This document shows, piece after piece, positions 47,301 to 55,968 of a stretch of DNA of 64,000 nt. The DNA is taken from positions 89,276 to 153,275 of the forward strand of contig NZ_JNNU01000015.1 in NCBI RefSeq assembly GCF_000732195.1, written 5' to 3'. The first letter of the stretch is position 1; each line of letters starts with the position of its first letter. Made by a program: the position numbers and the translations under genes. Origin of the DNA: Neorhizobium vignae. Lineage in GTDB: Bacteria; Pseudomonadota; Alphaproteobacteria; Rhizobiales; Rhizobiaceae. The notes under the pieces were generated by a model. It saw nothing but the letters and a program-made list of their open reading frames with translations, was not told the origin of the DNA and searched no databases.

Positions 47301-48992
47301 ATCCGGCGTCCGGTCGACCTGCCGTTCGATAAGCTGATGGACGCAGGCGGCGGTATCGTATTCGCGCTCCGTCCGGTTCCAGTCGAAGAGGACCATGTTC
47401 CTGTCGGCATTCGACATCAAGGGCAGGTCCTGCAGCAACGTCGCGCGGTCCTCGAACGCCGAGGCCAGGATCGCAAATGCCGTCGCCAGATCCTGCGCCT
47501 GCCGTTCGTCGATCCGCACCCGATCGTAGAGCAGGTCGGCTTTGGTCTCGCAGAGCCGGAAGGTCAGGGCGCAGCCCTCGATCTCATCGGCGAACGCCGG
47601 GTTGGAGATGTCTGCGACACCGATCGTCAGTTCCGGTGCTGCAAGGCCGGGATAACGGTCGACAAGATCGCGGCAATAACCCTGGCGCTGGTCCAGCACC
47701 TTCAACGCCTGACCGACCTGCGTGAGCAGGTCGTCGACCGAGGCTTGCCCCGTGGCGTCGATCCGCAGCGGAATGGTCTTCGCGAAATAGCCGGGATGGC
47801 GGGCGTCGAGATCTGCAAGCCTGTCGTTCGCATAGGCGAGGTCGAACGCGGTCTGGCCGGAAAGACGCACGAGGAAGGCTGCTGTCAACGCGACCCGCTC
47901 CTGGCGCGAAAGCCGCCCGGAAAAAGGCAGAGGAATGATACGGATATCCGGTGCCTGGCCAGCTTCCGGGGCTTTTATATAGGGAAGTGCGATATCGGTG
48001 CCGGCTTCGAGTGCACGGCGGAAGAAGGTTTCATGCCGCGCAAGAGCGGAAACCGCTTCCGACAGAGCGGTCTCGTCCGCCTCGCTCATAAGCGGCAGTC
48101 GATCGCCGGGACGTAGTACCGAAGAAAGCGTGATCTGCCTGGCGCCATCCTTGCGGGCGGCCTCGAGCAGAACCGGCATGTCTGCGGTGCCGACCGTCAC
48201 GCCATGGGCGCCGACCGACAGGACGAGACCGGGTTCCCCGTTCAGTTCGCCGTCGAGGATGCGAAGGTTCCTGACGGTGAAGACGTCGTTGCCGAAACGG
48301 ACCTTGGGTGTTGCCAGGGGGTTGAGATAGGTGGGGCCGAAATCCAGGCCGCGCACCAGGCGGGACAGCTCGCCTGCCGAGGCGGTGAAATCGAGCGTAG
48401 CGGCGGCCGCCGGACGCTTGAGCTGTCCGTAATAGGCACGGGTTGCGAAATCCTGCCGGCGCGGCTTCAAGGCGCCGCGCTCGATATCGCCGAGCATGTC
48501 GGAAAAGGTTGCGATCCCGGCTTCGAAACATTTCGTATTCAGCGTCAAGGCGGTCTCATCCGCGCTGATCTCGAAATGCTGCTGCGCATAGACGTCGCCT
48601 TCGTCGATCCCTTCGGTGATCGCGTGCCAGGTGATGCCGTGCCGGTCATGGCCTTCGAGGATCGCCCAGGCGGGTGTGTTGAGGCCCGCCATGTCCGGCA
48701 GCAGGCCGTCATGAAAATTGGCGGCGCCGATGCTTGCATGCCGCCAGGCCGCGTCGGGAACCATTTTCAGGTTGGCGATGCTGAAGAGCCAGTCGTAGTC
48801 GTATCGGGTCAGCTGAGCGGCGTATTCGCCTTCTTGCGTCACGACGGGGATGTTCTGGGCCTGCGCCCAGTTTCTGACCGATCCGTTCGACGTCGCTACG
48901 GCCTCGATCCTATGTCCGCGCCCCCGCAGAATTTCAGCGCATTGAACCAGTAATAAACCGCCACCGATCAAAACACACTTCAATTCGCCCAT
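44373..48992 (-). CDS. Non-ribosomal peptide synthetase: formyltransferase - half condensation - adenylation with embedded luciferase-like monooxygenase - PCP
   Basis: 1539 residues. Residues 1-290: methionyl-tRNA formyltransferase-like domain with Asn92, His94 (NFHDGLLP) and Asp130 (EGIDEGDV). About 330-520: resembles only the C-terminal half of a condensation domain; no HHxxxDG motif is present. About 530-780: first half of an adenylation domain (YVIYTSGSTGLPKG). About 779-1135: FMN-dependent luciferase-like monooxygenase of the MupA/Atu3671 type (LDFGLFYWGND, WTPERHFHAFGG, FASGWMPEDF). About 1140-1440: rest of the adenylation domain (NMYGPTETT, YRTGD, HQVKIRGHRIELGEIEA). PCP Ser near 1464 (LGGHSLL). 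No thioesterase. ATG 48992 follows GGGGA. The product may be an N-formylated, oxidised aminoacyl unit handed to the PKS (inference). Confidence 0.9.
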   Translation of the reverse strand: MGELKCVLIGGGLLLVQCAEILRGRGHRIEAVATSNGSVRNWAQAQNIPVVTQEGEYAAQLTRYDYDWLFSIANLKMVPDAAWRHASIGAANFHDGLLPDMAGLNTPAWAILEGHDRHGITWHAITEGIDEGDVYAQQHFEISADETALTLNTKCFEAGIATFSDMLGDIERGALKPRRQDFATRAYYGQLKRPAAAATLDFTASAGELSRLVRGLDFGPTYLNPLATPKVRFGNDVFTVRNLRILDGELNGEPGLVLSVGAHGVTVGTADMPVLLEAARKDGARQITLSSVLRPGDRLPLMSEADETALSEAVSALARHETFFRRALEAGTDIALPYIKAPEAGQAPDIRIIPLPFSGRLSRQERVALTAAFLVRLSGQTAFDLAYANDRLADLDARHPGYFAKTIPLRIDATGQASVDDLLTQVGQALKVLDQRQGYCRDLVDRYPGLAAPELTIGVADISNPAFADEIEGCALTFRLCETKADLLYDRVRIDERQAQDLATAFAILASAFEDRATLLQDLPLMSNADRNMVLFDWNRTEREYDTAACVHQLIERQVDRTPDAEALAFHGRSLSYREMDERANRIAQALVAQGVGPDVTVGLYLPRSLDLVVGALAIMKAGGAYIPLDPHFPADRLAFMIKDSGAKLVLTERRLSKSETLEGSNFLCVEDILRNQAGADRPATGVTSSNLAYVIYTSGSTGLPKGVMLEHRNVVNFFTGMDERVPHATDRHNVWLAVTSLSFDISVLELFWTLARGFKVVVHSSEIIEAKAKGASSAGRGTNLDFGLFYWGNDGGSGPDKYRLLIEGAKFADANGFDSVWTPERHFHAFGGPYPNPAVTGAAVAAVTRNLSIRAGSCVLPLHHPARVAEEWAVIDNLSNGRVALAFASGWMPEDFVLRPENAPPKNKASLTRDIEVVRKLWRGESVDFDFGAGTVAVVTQPRPVQKELPVWLTTAGNPESYREAARLGANVLTHLLGQSVDELAEKIRIYRQTLAETGRNPADYKVTLMLHTLIGKDRDEVRDLARGPMKEYLRSAAALIKQYAWAFPAFKKPQGNAQPMDIDLQSLAPEEMDAILEFAFLRYFEDSGLFGTVEDALERLDQVKAAGVDDIACLIDFGLADNIVLERLPLLAEVVKTSKNPVSDETGDGFAEEIRKHRVTHLQCTPSMARMFMMIDEDRAALSDVRHLFLGGEALQGSLLAALRTVTDATIENMYGPTETTIWSSTFTAGPSTGVVPIGHPIANTQLYVLDNAGNPVPPGDIGELYIGGDGVARGYHNREQLTQERFLPNPFMDGRIYRTGDLARFDRNGVLHFLGRTDHQVKIRGHRIELGEIEARIGTFAGIREAVVVARKDSPGDVRLVAYIRTDGTSVSEQELRTHIAEALPDAMIPSHFVTMEAFPLTPNAKVDRNKLPAPTEKVQAPAATFIEPSNNLQRDISEVFGRALGLEKVGIFDNFFALGGHSLLAVQVHREMKAKLAPDLTITDLFRFPTVALLADHISGKGKADLQLGRAAERAALRRNAMERRPTLVRVETKV

Positions 48993-49297
48993 AAAGCTTG
49001 TCCCCACTCGTTGCTGTTCCAGGCACTTCGATAGAAACGGGGAGCGGTATAAAACTCAACATGCGCCGGACCACCCATGCGGATGATCGCGCCTAAGCCT
49101 GAATTGCAGGCCATACCCGGCGTTCCCCCATACGGATGATCATGGCTTCCAAAGGAGTAATTGCGATTGCGTCTTGGCTGGCAGCACATTGAGGCTGCGG
49201 GTTTGCGCTCGCGGATTTCAGTGGGAAGCGGAACGAGGCTCGTGGCATCATTGGGGTGATGTCATCAGGTTGGCCTCCGTGGATTAGGGCGGTGTCG
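48993..49297. promoter_or_regulatory. Divergent NRPS/PKS control region
   Basis: 305 bp between two divergent megasynthase genes. GGTATAAAA near 49046-49054 is a possible -10 element. CCCATGCGGATGATC at 49074-49088 and CCCATACGGATGATC at 49127-49141 are a 15-bp direct repeat with one mismatch, 53 bp apart start to start, a candidate operator pair. Confidence 0.5.
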
Positions 49298-52200
49298 ATG
49301 CTTGAGGGGTCAAACCAGGTCTGTGCCAGCGATATTGCAATCGTCGGCATGGCTTTGAGAGTGCCGGGTGCACGCAATGTTTCGGAATTCTGGCAGAACC
49401 TGCGAAACGGCGTAGAGTCGGTCCGGACGTTTTCGCCCGAGGACCTGATCGCTGAAGGCGAAGACCCCGAGCGTCTCCATCACCCCAACTATGTTCCCCG
49501 CGGCGCCGATCTTCCCGACATGGAAATGTTCGACGCGGAATTCTTCGGCCTGAACCCGAAGGAAGCGGCGATCATGGATCCCCAGCACCGCCATTTCCTG
49601 GAATGCGCCTGGGAAGCCATGGAGGACGCCGGCCGGACGCCGAACAATCAGCCCGGCCCGGTCGGTATTTTCGCCGGCTGCGGCATGGGCAGCTATTTCT
49701 ATTTCAACGTCTGCAGCAATCGCAACCTGATCGACCAGGTGGGAATGTTCCTGTTGCGCCACACGGGCAACGATAAGGATTTTCTGGCGACGCGCGCTTC
49801 TTTCACGTTCGACCTGCGCGGCCCGAGCGTCAATGTGCAGACCGCCTGCTCCACGTCGCTTGTCGCGGTCCATTACGCCTGCCAGAGCCTGATCTCCGGC
49901 GAATGCGACATGGCGCTTGCCGGCGGGGTGACGATCGAGTTCCCGCATCGGCGCGGCTACACGTTCCAGGAAGGCGAGATCCTTTCGCCCGACGGGCACT
50001 GCCGTCCTTTCGATCATCGCGCGGCGGGCACCATTTTCGGCAGCGGCGTCGGGGTGGTCGTGCTTCGCCGGCTTTCGGATGCGTTGCGCGATGGCGATGT
50101 GATCCATGCGGTGATCAAGGGCACGGCCGTCAACAATGACGGCAACAGCAAGGCGGGTTATCTGGCGCCGAGCGTCAGCGGGCAGGCAGAAGCGGTTCTG
50201 GAGGCTCAAGGGCTCGCAGGCGTCGATGCCGACACCATCCAATATGTCGAGTGCCACGGCACCGGCACGTTCCTCGGCGATCCGATAGAGATCGAGGCGC
50301 TGACGGCGGCCTTCAGGCAGAGCACCAACCGGACCGGCTTCTGCCACGTCGGGTCGGTCAAATCCAATATCGGCCATCTCGATACCGCTGCGGGTGTCGT
50401 CGGTCTCATCAAGGCGACGCTTGCCGTCAACGAGGGCGAGATTCCGCCGACGCTCGGCTTCGAACGCCCCAACCCGTCGATCGATTTCGAGAAGAGCCCG
50501 TTCCGGGTCAACAACAAGCTGGTGAAGTGGCCGCATGCGCCAGGCCCCCGCCGGGCCGCGGTCAACTCGCTCGGCGTCGGCGGCACCAATGCGCATGCGA
50601 TCATCGAGCAGGCGCCGAGCCGTTACGTGGCCGACGCGGCCGGGGCCGATGCGGAGGTCGGCGTCGATTCCGATCCCATGCTGCTGTTTCTTTCGGCCCG
50701 TCAGCGCAAGACGATCGATCAGGCCGCCGAGCGGCTCGGCTCGGCGATGTCCGCTCAGCCCGGCCTTTCGCTCGATGACGTCAGCTATACGCTGCAGCAC
50801 GGCCGCAAACATTTCGACCATCGTATGGTGGTCGCCGTCCGTGGCCGGGAGGACGCCATCGCGGTCCTTGCGAACCCCGGCAGCCGTGGTTTCGTTCATC
50901 AGCCCGTGCCGAACAATTCCGGCGCCATATTCCTGTTTCCGGGCGGCGGTGCTCAATATGTCGGCATGGCCAAGCGGCTCTACGAGGAGGAGCAGACCTT
51001 CCGACGGAGCGTCGAGGAGGGGCTTTCCCATCTGCCTGTCGACGCAGCAAATGAGATCCGCACGGTATGGCTTGGCGAGAGTTCCGCTACGGCTGCGAAG
51101 ACCTTCCTGCGCCCCTCGCTTCAACTTCCGGCCATTCTGATCGCCGAGATCGGGTTGGCGCGCCTGTGGATGGATTGGGGCGTGAGGCCGAAGGCGCTGA
51201 TCGGTCACTCCATGGGTGAGAACGCCGCGGCCTGTGTCGCCGGCGTGATGTCCTTCAGGGACGCCGTCAACCTGGTGCATCTGCGGGGCAAGCTGTTCGA
51301 GACCATTCGGCCCAGCGGCATGATGAGCGTACCGCTTGATCACGCCCGGCTTTCCGAACTCCTGCCGCCATCGCTCGACATCGCTTCGGTCAATGCGCCA
51401 TCGCTTTGCGTCGTGTCAGGCCTCAACGAGGATCTCGACCGCTTCCGGGAGTTTCTGGCGGGGCAGGGCATCGACGCGACGCGCGTGCCGATCGACATCG
51501 CCGCGCATTCGCGGCTGGTCACGCCCATTCTCAAAGCCTTTGAGGCCTTTCTGCGCGGTATTATTCTTCGGGCGCCGGCCATTCCGATCCTGTCGAATCG
51601 TACGGGCCTGCCGCTGAGCGCGGAAGAGGCGACCGATCCGATGTACTGGGTCGATCACCTTCGTTCGACCGTTTATTTCGCAAATGGCATGGCAGCGCTT
51701 TCGGCGGAACCGGGACGTATCTATATCGAAGTGGGTCCCGGGCGCGTTCTGTCGTCACTGACGAAGGCGCAGGGATCGATCCCGGCAAACCAGGTGATCA
51801 ACAGCCTCCCGCATCCCGACGAGGCCGGCGACGATCGGCTCCATTTCTTCTCCGCGGTGGGGCGGGCTTGGGCGACCGGGCTCGAGGTCGATATCGACCG
51901 CCTATGGCAGGACCGTTCGCCGCGCCGGGTCCGGCTGCCGGCCTATCCGTTCCAGCACAAGCGCTTCTTCATAGACCGCGCCGGAGCGAATGAGAGAGGC
52001 AAAAGCACCGAGCCTGTCCTTTCGAAGGAACCCGATATCGCGCGCTGGGGTTATCGCCCCTCCTGGAAGCAGACGCTAGCGGATTACGAGCTGGGCGCCG
52101 AGAAGGAGGCGCAATCCTGGCTCTTCTTCCTCGACGAGACCGGGTTCGGCCAGAAGTTGGTCGAAGCGCTGAGGACGGCCGGCCACCGTGTGGTTACGGT

Positions 52201-55200
52201 GGCCCTGGGCGACGCTTTCATTCGCCGCAGCGCCGAGGACTATATGCTCTGCCCGGAACTGGGCCGCGCCGGATATGACGCACTCATTGCCGGGCTTGTC
52301 GGTGATGGCGGCCTGCCGTCGCGTATCGTGCATATGTGGCTTCTGACCCAGGCCGAGACCTTCCGGCCCGGCTCGAATTTCTTCCATCGGAACCAAGAAT
52401 GCGGTTTCGACAGCATGCTGCATCTCGCCCAGGCTCTGGGGGATGCAGCCAGCGTTGCGGACATGCATTTCACCGTCGTCACGAACGGCATGCAGCAGGT
52501 CTCGGGCGAGCCGTTGCCCTATCCCGAAAAAGCCACCGTTCTTGGGCCCAGCCTGGTCCTGCCGAAGGAGATGGCGGGTGCCACGGTCAGGGTAATCGAT
52601 ATCGATCTGCCGCCCAAGACCGAGCGGAACGACAGGCGGTTCTCCTTCGGGCGCATGACGGGGCGGGTGGAGAAAAAGGAGGCCGCGGAACCGGCAGCGT
52701 TGATCGAGCAGATCTGGGAAGATCTGCATGCCAAGCCAGGATCCGAAATCGTCGCCTTGCGCAAAGGGCGGCGCTGGTCGCAGGTTCATCAGCGGCTGCC
52801 GTTGAAAGACGTATCGCCCGAGCAGGCGACACTGCGTGAAGGCGGCGTCTACTTCTTCTCCGGCGGCTTGAGCGACGTCGCTTTGGCGCTTGCCGACGAA
52901 CTCGCCGGCCGGTTCCGGGCGCGGATCGTGCTAGTCGGCCGCACCGTTGTGCCGCCAAGGGAAAACTGGGAATTCTACGATCGCACCCACGGCCATGGCG
53001 TCGTTCGGCGGGCGATTTCGGCAATCCGGAGGCTTGAGGAGAAGGGGTCGGAAGTTCTTTATCTGGTCGGCGATGTCGGCAATCCGGAGCAGATGAGCCG
53101 GGCGGTCGAGATCTCGCTCTCCCGGTTCGGGCAAATCAACGGTGTCTTCCATGCGGCCGGCACGGTCGATGACGGCCTGATGCAGACCAAGACACGCGAT
53201 AGCATCGACAGGGTCCTGACACCGAAAGTGCTCGGTACCACCGTGCTGGACGCGGCATTCGAAAACGTGGCACTCGATTTCTTCCTGATGTTTTCCTCCA
53301 CCAGCACCGATGTGGTGCGGGCAGGGCAAGTCGACTACGTCGCCGCGAACGCCTATCTCAACGCCTTCGCGCAGAGCCGTTCACATCGGACCGACCGCGC
53401 CACCGTCGCGCTGCATTGGGGCGTCTGGAATGAAGTCGGTCTTGCGGCGCGGGCGCTTGGCACTTCCGAAGGCAGTGGGTGGATCAAGCCGGTTGCCGGG
53501 CCGGCTGGAGGTCCGTTGTTCCAGCACTGGAAAGAGGACGAGACGGGATTGCCCTGGCTCGAGGCGCTGGTGAGCCCCGGGACGGTATGGATGCTCGACG
53601 AACATCGGCTGCTTTCCGGCCAGGCGGTCATGCCGGGTACGGGCTATCTGGAGTTGATTGCACAAGCGTCTCGGGAATACGGACTTCCGTTCGAAGCGGA
53701 AGTGGCGGACCTCGTATTCCTGAGACCGCTTGCCTTCAATGACGGCGAGACGAAAGCCGTTCGGGTGCGGTTGGAGCCGGTGGCGGCGCATTTTCGCGTC
53801 GTGGTTCTGGCTGGCCCGGCGGATGGCGAGGATACGCTGTTCGTCAAGCACGCCGAAGCCGTCCTCAAGCCGCAGGCGCAACAGAGGCGCGCGACGGTCG
53901 ACATCGCCGCTGTCGCCTCCCAATGCGACAGGTCAAGGGTCGCCGGAGGGGGGAGCGCGCTTCGCGCAGTTCAGGAGAAGCATATCCGCTTTGGCCCCCG
54001 CTGGGCGGTCCTGCGCTCCATGGCGATGGGACGCGGCAAGGCTATTGCGGAGTTGAAACTGGACCCGATCTTTGCCGATGATCTTGCGAATGGCGTCCTG
54101 CTGCATCCGGGTCTGCTCGACATCGCGACCGGCTTTGCCATGCAGCTTGCCAAGGACTACGACGCCGAGACCTCGCTTTGGGCGCCGGCAACCTATGGCC
54201 GGGTGGTCCTTCACACGCCTCTTCCGGTCGAAGTCGTCAGTATCGTGGAACTCGCCGACTCCAGCGATTTCGGCGAGGGCTATGCGGCATTCGACGTGAC
54301 GATCACCGATCCTCACGGCAACATCATCTTCGAAGCCGAAAAATTCGTCATGCGCAGGCTGGAGAGCGATCTTGCTCTGGGTCTCGCATCCCAGGCGGAC
54401 CTGCCGGCTGCTGCCAAAGCGAAGCCGGCCGCGCTTTCTCCGGCGATGTTGAAGCTCGGCACCCAGGTGCGCAACGGTATCTTGCCGGCGGAAGGTTTTT
54501 CGGCGCTGCAACGCGCGCTCGGCACATCCGAACCTCAGCCGATCATCAGTTCGATCGATCTCGAAACTCTGCGCGAATGGATTGCCGCCTCTGCCGAAAC
54601 GGCGACGCCGTCCGGCGACAATTTCGAGAGACCGGACCTCGAAAGCGAGTTCGTCGAGCCGCGCAATCCGATCGAGGAAACGCTGGCCGGCTATTGGCGG
54701 GAGCTCCTCGGCATCGCCAAGGTCGGCATCCACGACAGTTTCTTCGACATGGGCGGGCATTCGCTGATCGCGGTTCGCCTGTTCCGGATGATCAAGAAAC
54801 AATATGAGCTCGACCTGCCGATATCGACGCTGTTCGAGGCGCCGACGATCGCCCAATGCGCGGAGCGTATCGCTGCGGAATTGCCTGATGGAGGCGAGGC
54901 CGCAGGGTCCGAGCGCGCGGCGAGCCTGCCGACGGCGGCAAAACCGGTTCATCTGGTCCTGATGAACCCCGGTAAGAATGCAAAGGCAACCCCGCTGTTC
55001 ATCTGCGCCGGCATGTTCGGCAATGTCCTGAACCTTCGCCATCTGGCAATGACCATGGGTGCTGACAGGCCCGTCTACGGGTTGCAGGCCCGCGGGCTTT
55101 ACGGCGACCACGAGCCGCACGCGACGTTCGAAGAGATGGCGGCCGACTACATCGCCGAAATCCGCACGGTGCAGCCCAACGGCCCCTACCTTCTCGCCGG

Positions 55201-55843
55201 TTATTCGGGGGGTGGCATAACCGCCTTCGAAATGGCCCAGCAGCTTCAGGATGCAGGAGAAGAGGTTTCCCAAGTGGTCATGCTGGACACCCCCATGCCG
55301 CGGCAGCCGGGCCTGGGCCTGCGCGACCGTATCAGCATGAAATTGCAGGATATGCGCCGACATAAGATGCGGTTTGTCGGCGCGTATCTGAGGGACCGTC
55401 GCGCCTATCAGGAGCAACAGCGCGCCAAGTTCGAGTTGGAGCATCAAGGTGAATCGCCTGAGTATTTCAACAATGTCAGGATCGAGATGGCGTTCAGGAG
55501 AGCGTTGCTGAGGTATGACGTGAGGACTTATTCCGGCAAGGTCACGTTGTTTCGCCCCAAGCCCGATATCTTCTACAGCCTTGGTGGCGGCCGTCACCTG
55601 AAGCAGAACCGCGATGTACTGCTGCCTGACAATGGGTGGGGGGGGCATGTACCGCAATTGCGGGTCTCGGAAGTGCCGGGAGACCACGACAGCATGGTGC
55701 TCGATCCGTATGTTCGGGTGCTCTCCGAGCACATGCGTGCTGTTCTTGAAGCCTCCGGTGTCTCGGCTGCGCTCCATGGGGCAGCCGATAAGGAGGCCAA
55801 AGTTCAAGGCAGAGCGCCGGCCCGGGTCGCCGAGATTGCTTAG
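49298..55843 (+). CDS. Type I polyketide synthase KS-AT-KR-DH-ACP-TE
   Basis: 2181 residues. KS: Cys184 (TACSTS), His320 (ECHGTGT), His360 (SNIGH). AT: Ser638 (GHSMGE), His737 in IDIAAHS, which is neither the usual malonyl nor methylmalonyl motif. KR: structural half about 900-1170, NADPH site reads GGLSDVA (1189-1195) where GGLGxxG is usual; Ser near 1334, Tyr1347 and Asn1351 remain. DH follows the KR: His1436 (DEHRLLSGQAVMPG) and Asp1608 (HPGLLDIATG). ACP Ser1822 (GGHSL). TE: Ser1970 (GYSGGG), Asp1997, His2130 (GDHDS). Start taken at ATG 49298 with AGGGCGG before it; ATG 49259 is possible. It is likely fed by the divergent NRPS; product unknown. Confidence 0.9.
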   Translation: MLEGSNQVCASDIAIVGMALRVPGARNVSEFWQNLRNGVESVRTFSPEDLIAEGEDPERLHHPNYVPRGADLPDMEMFDAEFFGLNPKEAAIMDPQHRHFLECAWEAMEDAGRTPNNQPGPVGIFAGCGMGSYFYFNVCSNRNLIDQVGMFLLRHTGNDKDFLATRASFTFDLRGPSVNVQTACSTSLVAVHYACQSLISGECDMALAGGVTIEFPHRRGYTFQEGEILSPDGHCRPFDHRAAGTIFGSGVGVVVLRRLSDALRDGDVIHAVIKGTAVNNDGNSKAGYLAPSVSGQAEAVLEAQGLAGVDADTIQYVECHGTGTFLGDPIEIEALTAAFRQSTNRTGFCHVGSVKSNIGHLDTAAGVVGLIKATLAVNEGEIPPTLGFERPNPSIDFEKSPFRVNNKLVKWPHAPGPRRAAVNSLGVGGTNAHAIIEQAPSRYVADAAGADAEVGVDSDPMLLFLSARQRKTIDQAAERLGSAMSAQPGLSLDDVSYTLQHGRKHFDHRMVVAVRGREDAIAVLANPGSRGFVHQPVPNNSGAIFLFPGGGAQYVGMAKRLYEEEQTFRRSVEEGLSHLPVDAANEIRTVWLGESSATAAKTFLRPSLQLPAILIAEIGLARLWMDWGVRPKALIGHSMGENAAACVAGVMSFRDAVNLVHLRGKLFETIRPSGMMSVPLDHARLSELLPPSLDIASVNAPSLCVVSGLNEDLDRFREFLAGQGIDATRVPIDIAAHSRLVTPILKAFEAFLRGIILRAPAIPILSNRTGLPLSAEEATDPMYWVDHLRSTVYFANGMAALSAEPGRIYIEVGPGRVLSSLTKAQGSIPANQVINSLPHPDEAGDDRLHFFSAVGRAWATGLEVDIDRLWQDRSPRRVRLPAYPFQHKRFFIDRAGANERGKSTEPVLSKEPDIARWGYRPSWKQTLADYELGAEKEAQSWLFFLDETGFGQKLVEALRTAGHRVVTVALGDAFIRRSAEDYMLCPELGRAGYDALIAGLVGDGGLPSRIVHMWLLTQAETFRPGSNFFHRNQECGFDSMLHLAQALGDAASVADMHFTVVTNGMQQVSGEPLPYPEKATVLGPSLVLPKEMAGATVRVIDIDLPPKTERNDRRFSFGRMTGRVEKKEAAEPAALIEQIWEDLHAKPGSEIVALRKGRRWSQVHQRLPLKDVSPEQATLREGGVYFFSGGLSDVALALADELAGRFRARIVLVGRTVVPPRENWEFYDRTHGHGVVRRAISAIRRLEEKGSEVLYLVGDVGNPEQMSRAVEISLSRFGQINGVFHAAGTVDDGLMQTKTRDSIDRVLTPKVLGTTVLDAAFENVALDFFLMFSSTSTDVVRAGQVDYVAANAYLNAFAQSRSHRTDRATVALHWGVWNEVGLAARALGTSEGSGWIKPVAGPAGGPLFQHWKEDETGLPWLEALVSPGTVWMLDEHRLLSGQAVMPGTGYLELIAQASREYGLPFEAEVADLVFLRPLAFNDGETKAVRVRLEPVAAHFRVVVLAGPADGEDTLFVKHAEAVLKPQAQQRRATVDIAAVASQCDRSRVAGGGSALRAVQEKHIRFGPRWAVLRSMAMGRGKAIAELKLDPIFADDLANGVLLHPGLLDIATGFAMQLAKDYDAETSLWAPATYGRVVLHTPLPVEVVSIVELADSSDFGEGYAAFDVTITDPHGNIIFEAEKFVMRRLESDLALGLASQADLPAAAKAKPAALSPAMLKLGTQVRNGILPAEGFSALQRALGTSEPQPIISSIDLETLREWIAASAETATPSGDNFERPDLESEFVEPRNPIEETLAGYWRELLGIAKVGIHDSFFDMGGHSLIAVRLFRMIKKQYELDLPISTLFEAPTIAQCAERIAAELPDGGEAAGSERAASLPTAAKPVHLVLMNPGKNAKATPLFICAGMFGNVLNLRHLAMTMGADRPVYGLQARGLYGDHEPHATFEEMAADYIAEIRTVQPNGPYLLAGYSGGGITAFEMAQQLQDAGEEVSQVVMLDTPMPRQPGLGLRDRISMKLQDMRRHKMRFVGAYLRDRRAYQEQQRAKFELEHQGESPEYFNNVRIEMAFRRALLRYDVRTYSGKVTLFRPKPDIFYSLGGGRHLKQNRDVLLPDNGWGGHVPQLRVSEVPGDHDSMVLDPYVRVLSEHMRAVLEASGVSAALHGAADKEAKVQGRAPARVAEIA

Positions 55844-55968
55844 CCGATGAATGATGGCCAGATCTCGAAAATACTGTTTACGCAATTGCCATGACATGCT
55901 CGGGGCACGCTGCTTGCGTGCCTTCAACATTGAATTGGAAAATCTTCTTAAAGAACGAGGAGTATTCT

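Noticed and set aside
49310..51343. 677-residue minus-strand frame in the PKS
   Set aside because: Antisense of the KS/AT coding region, which has intact catalytic motifs.
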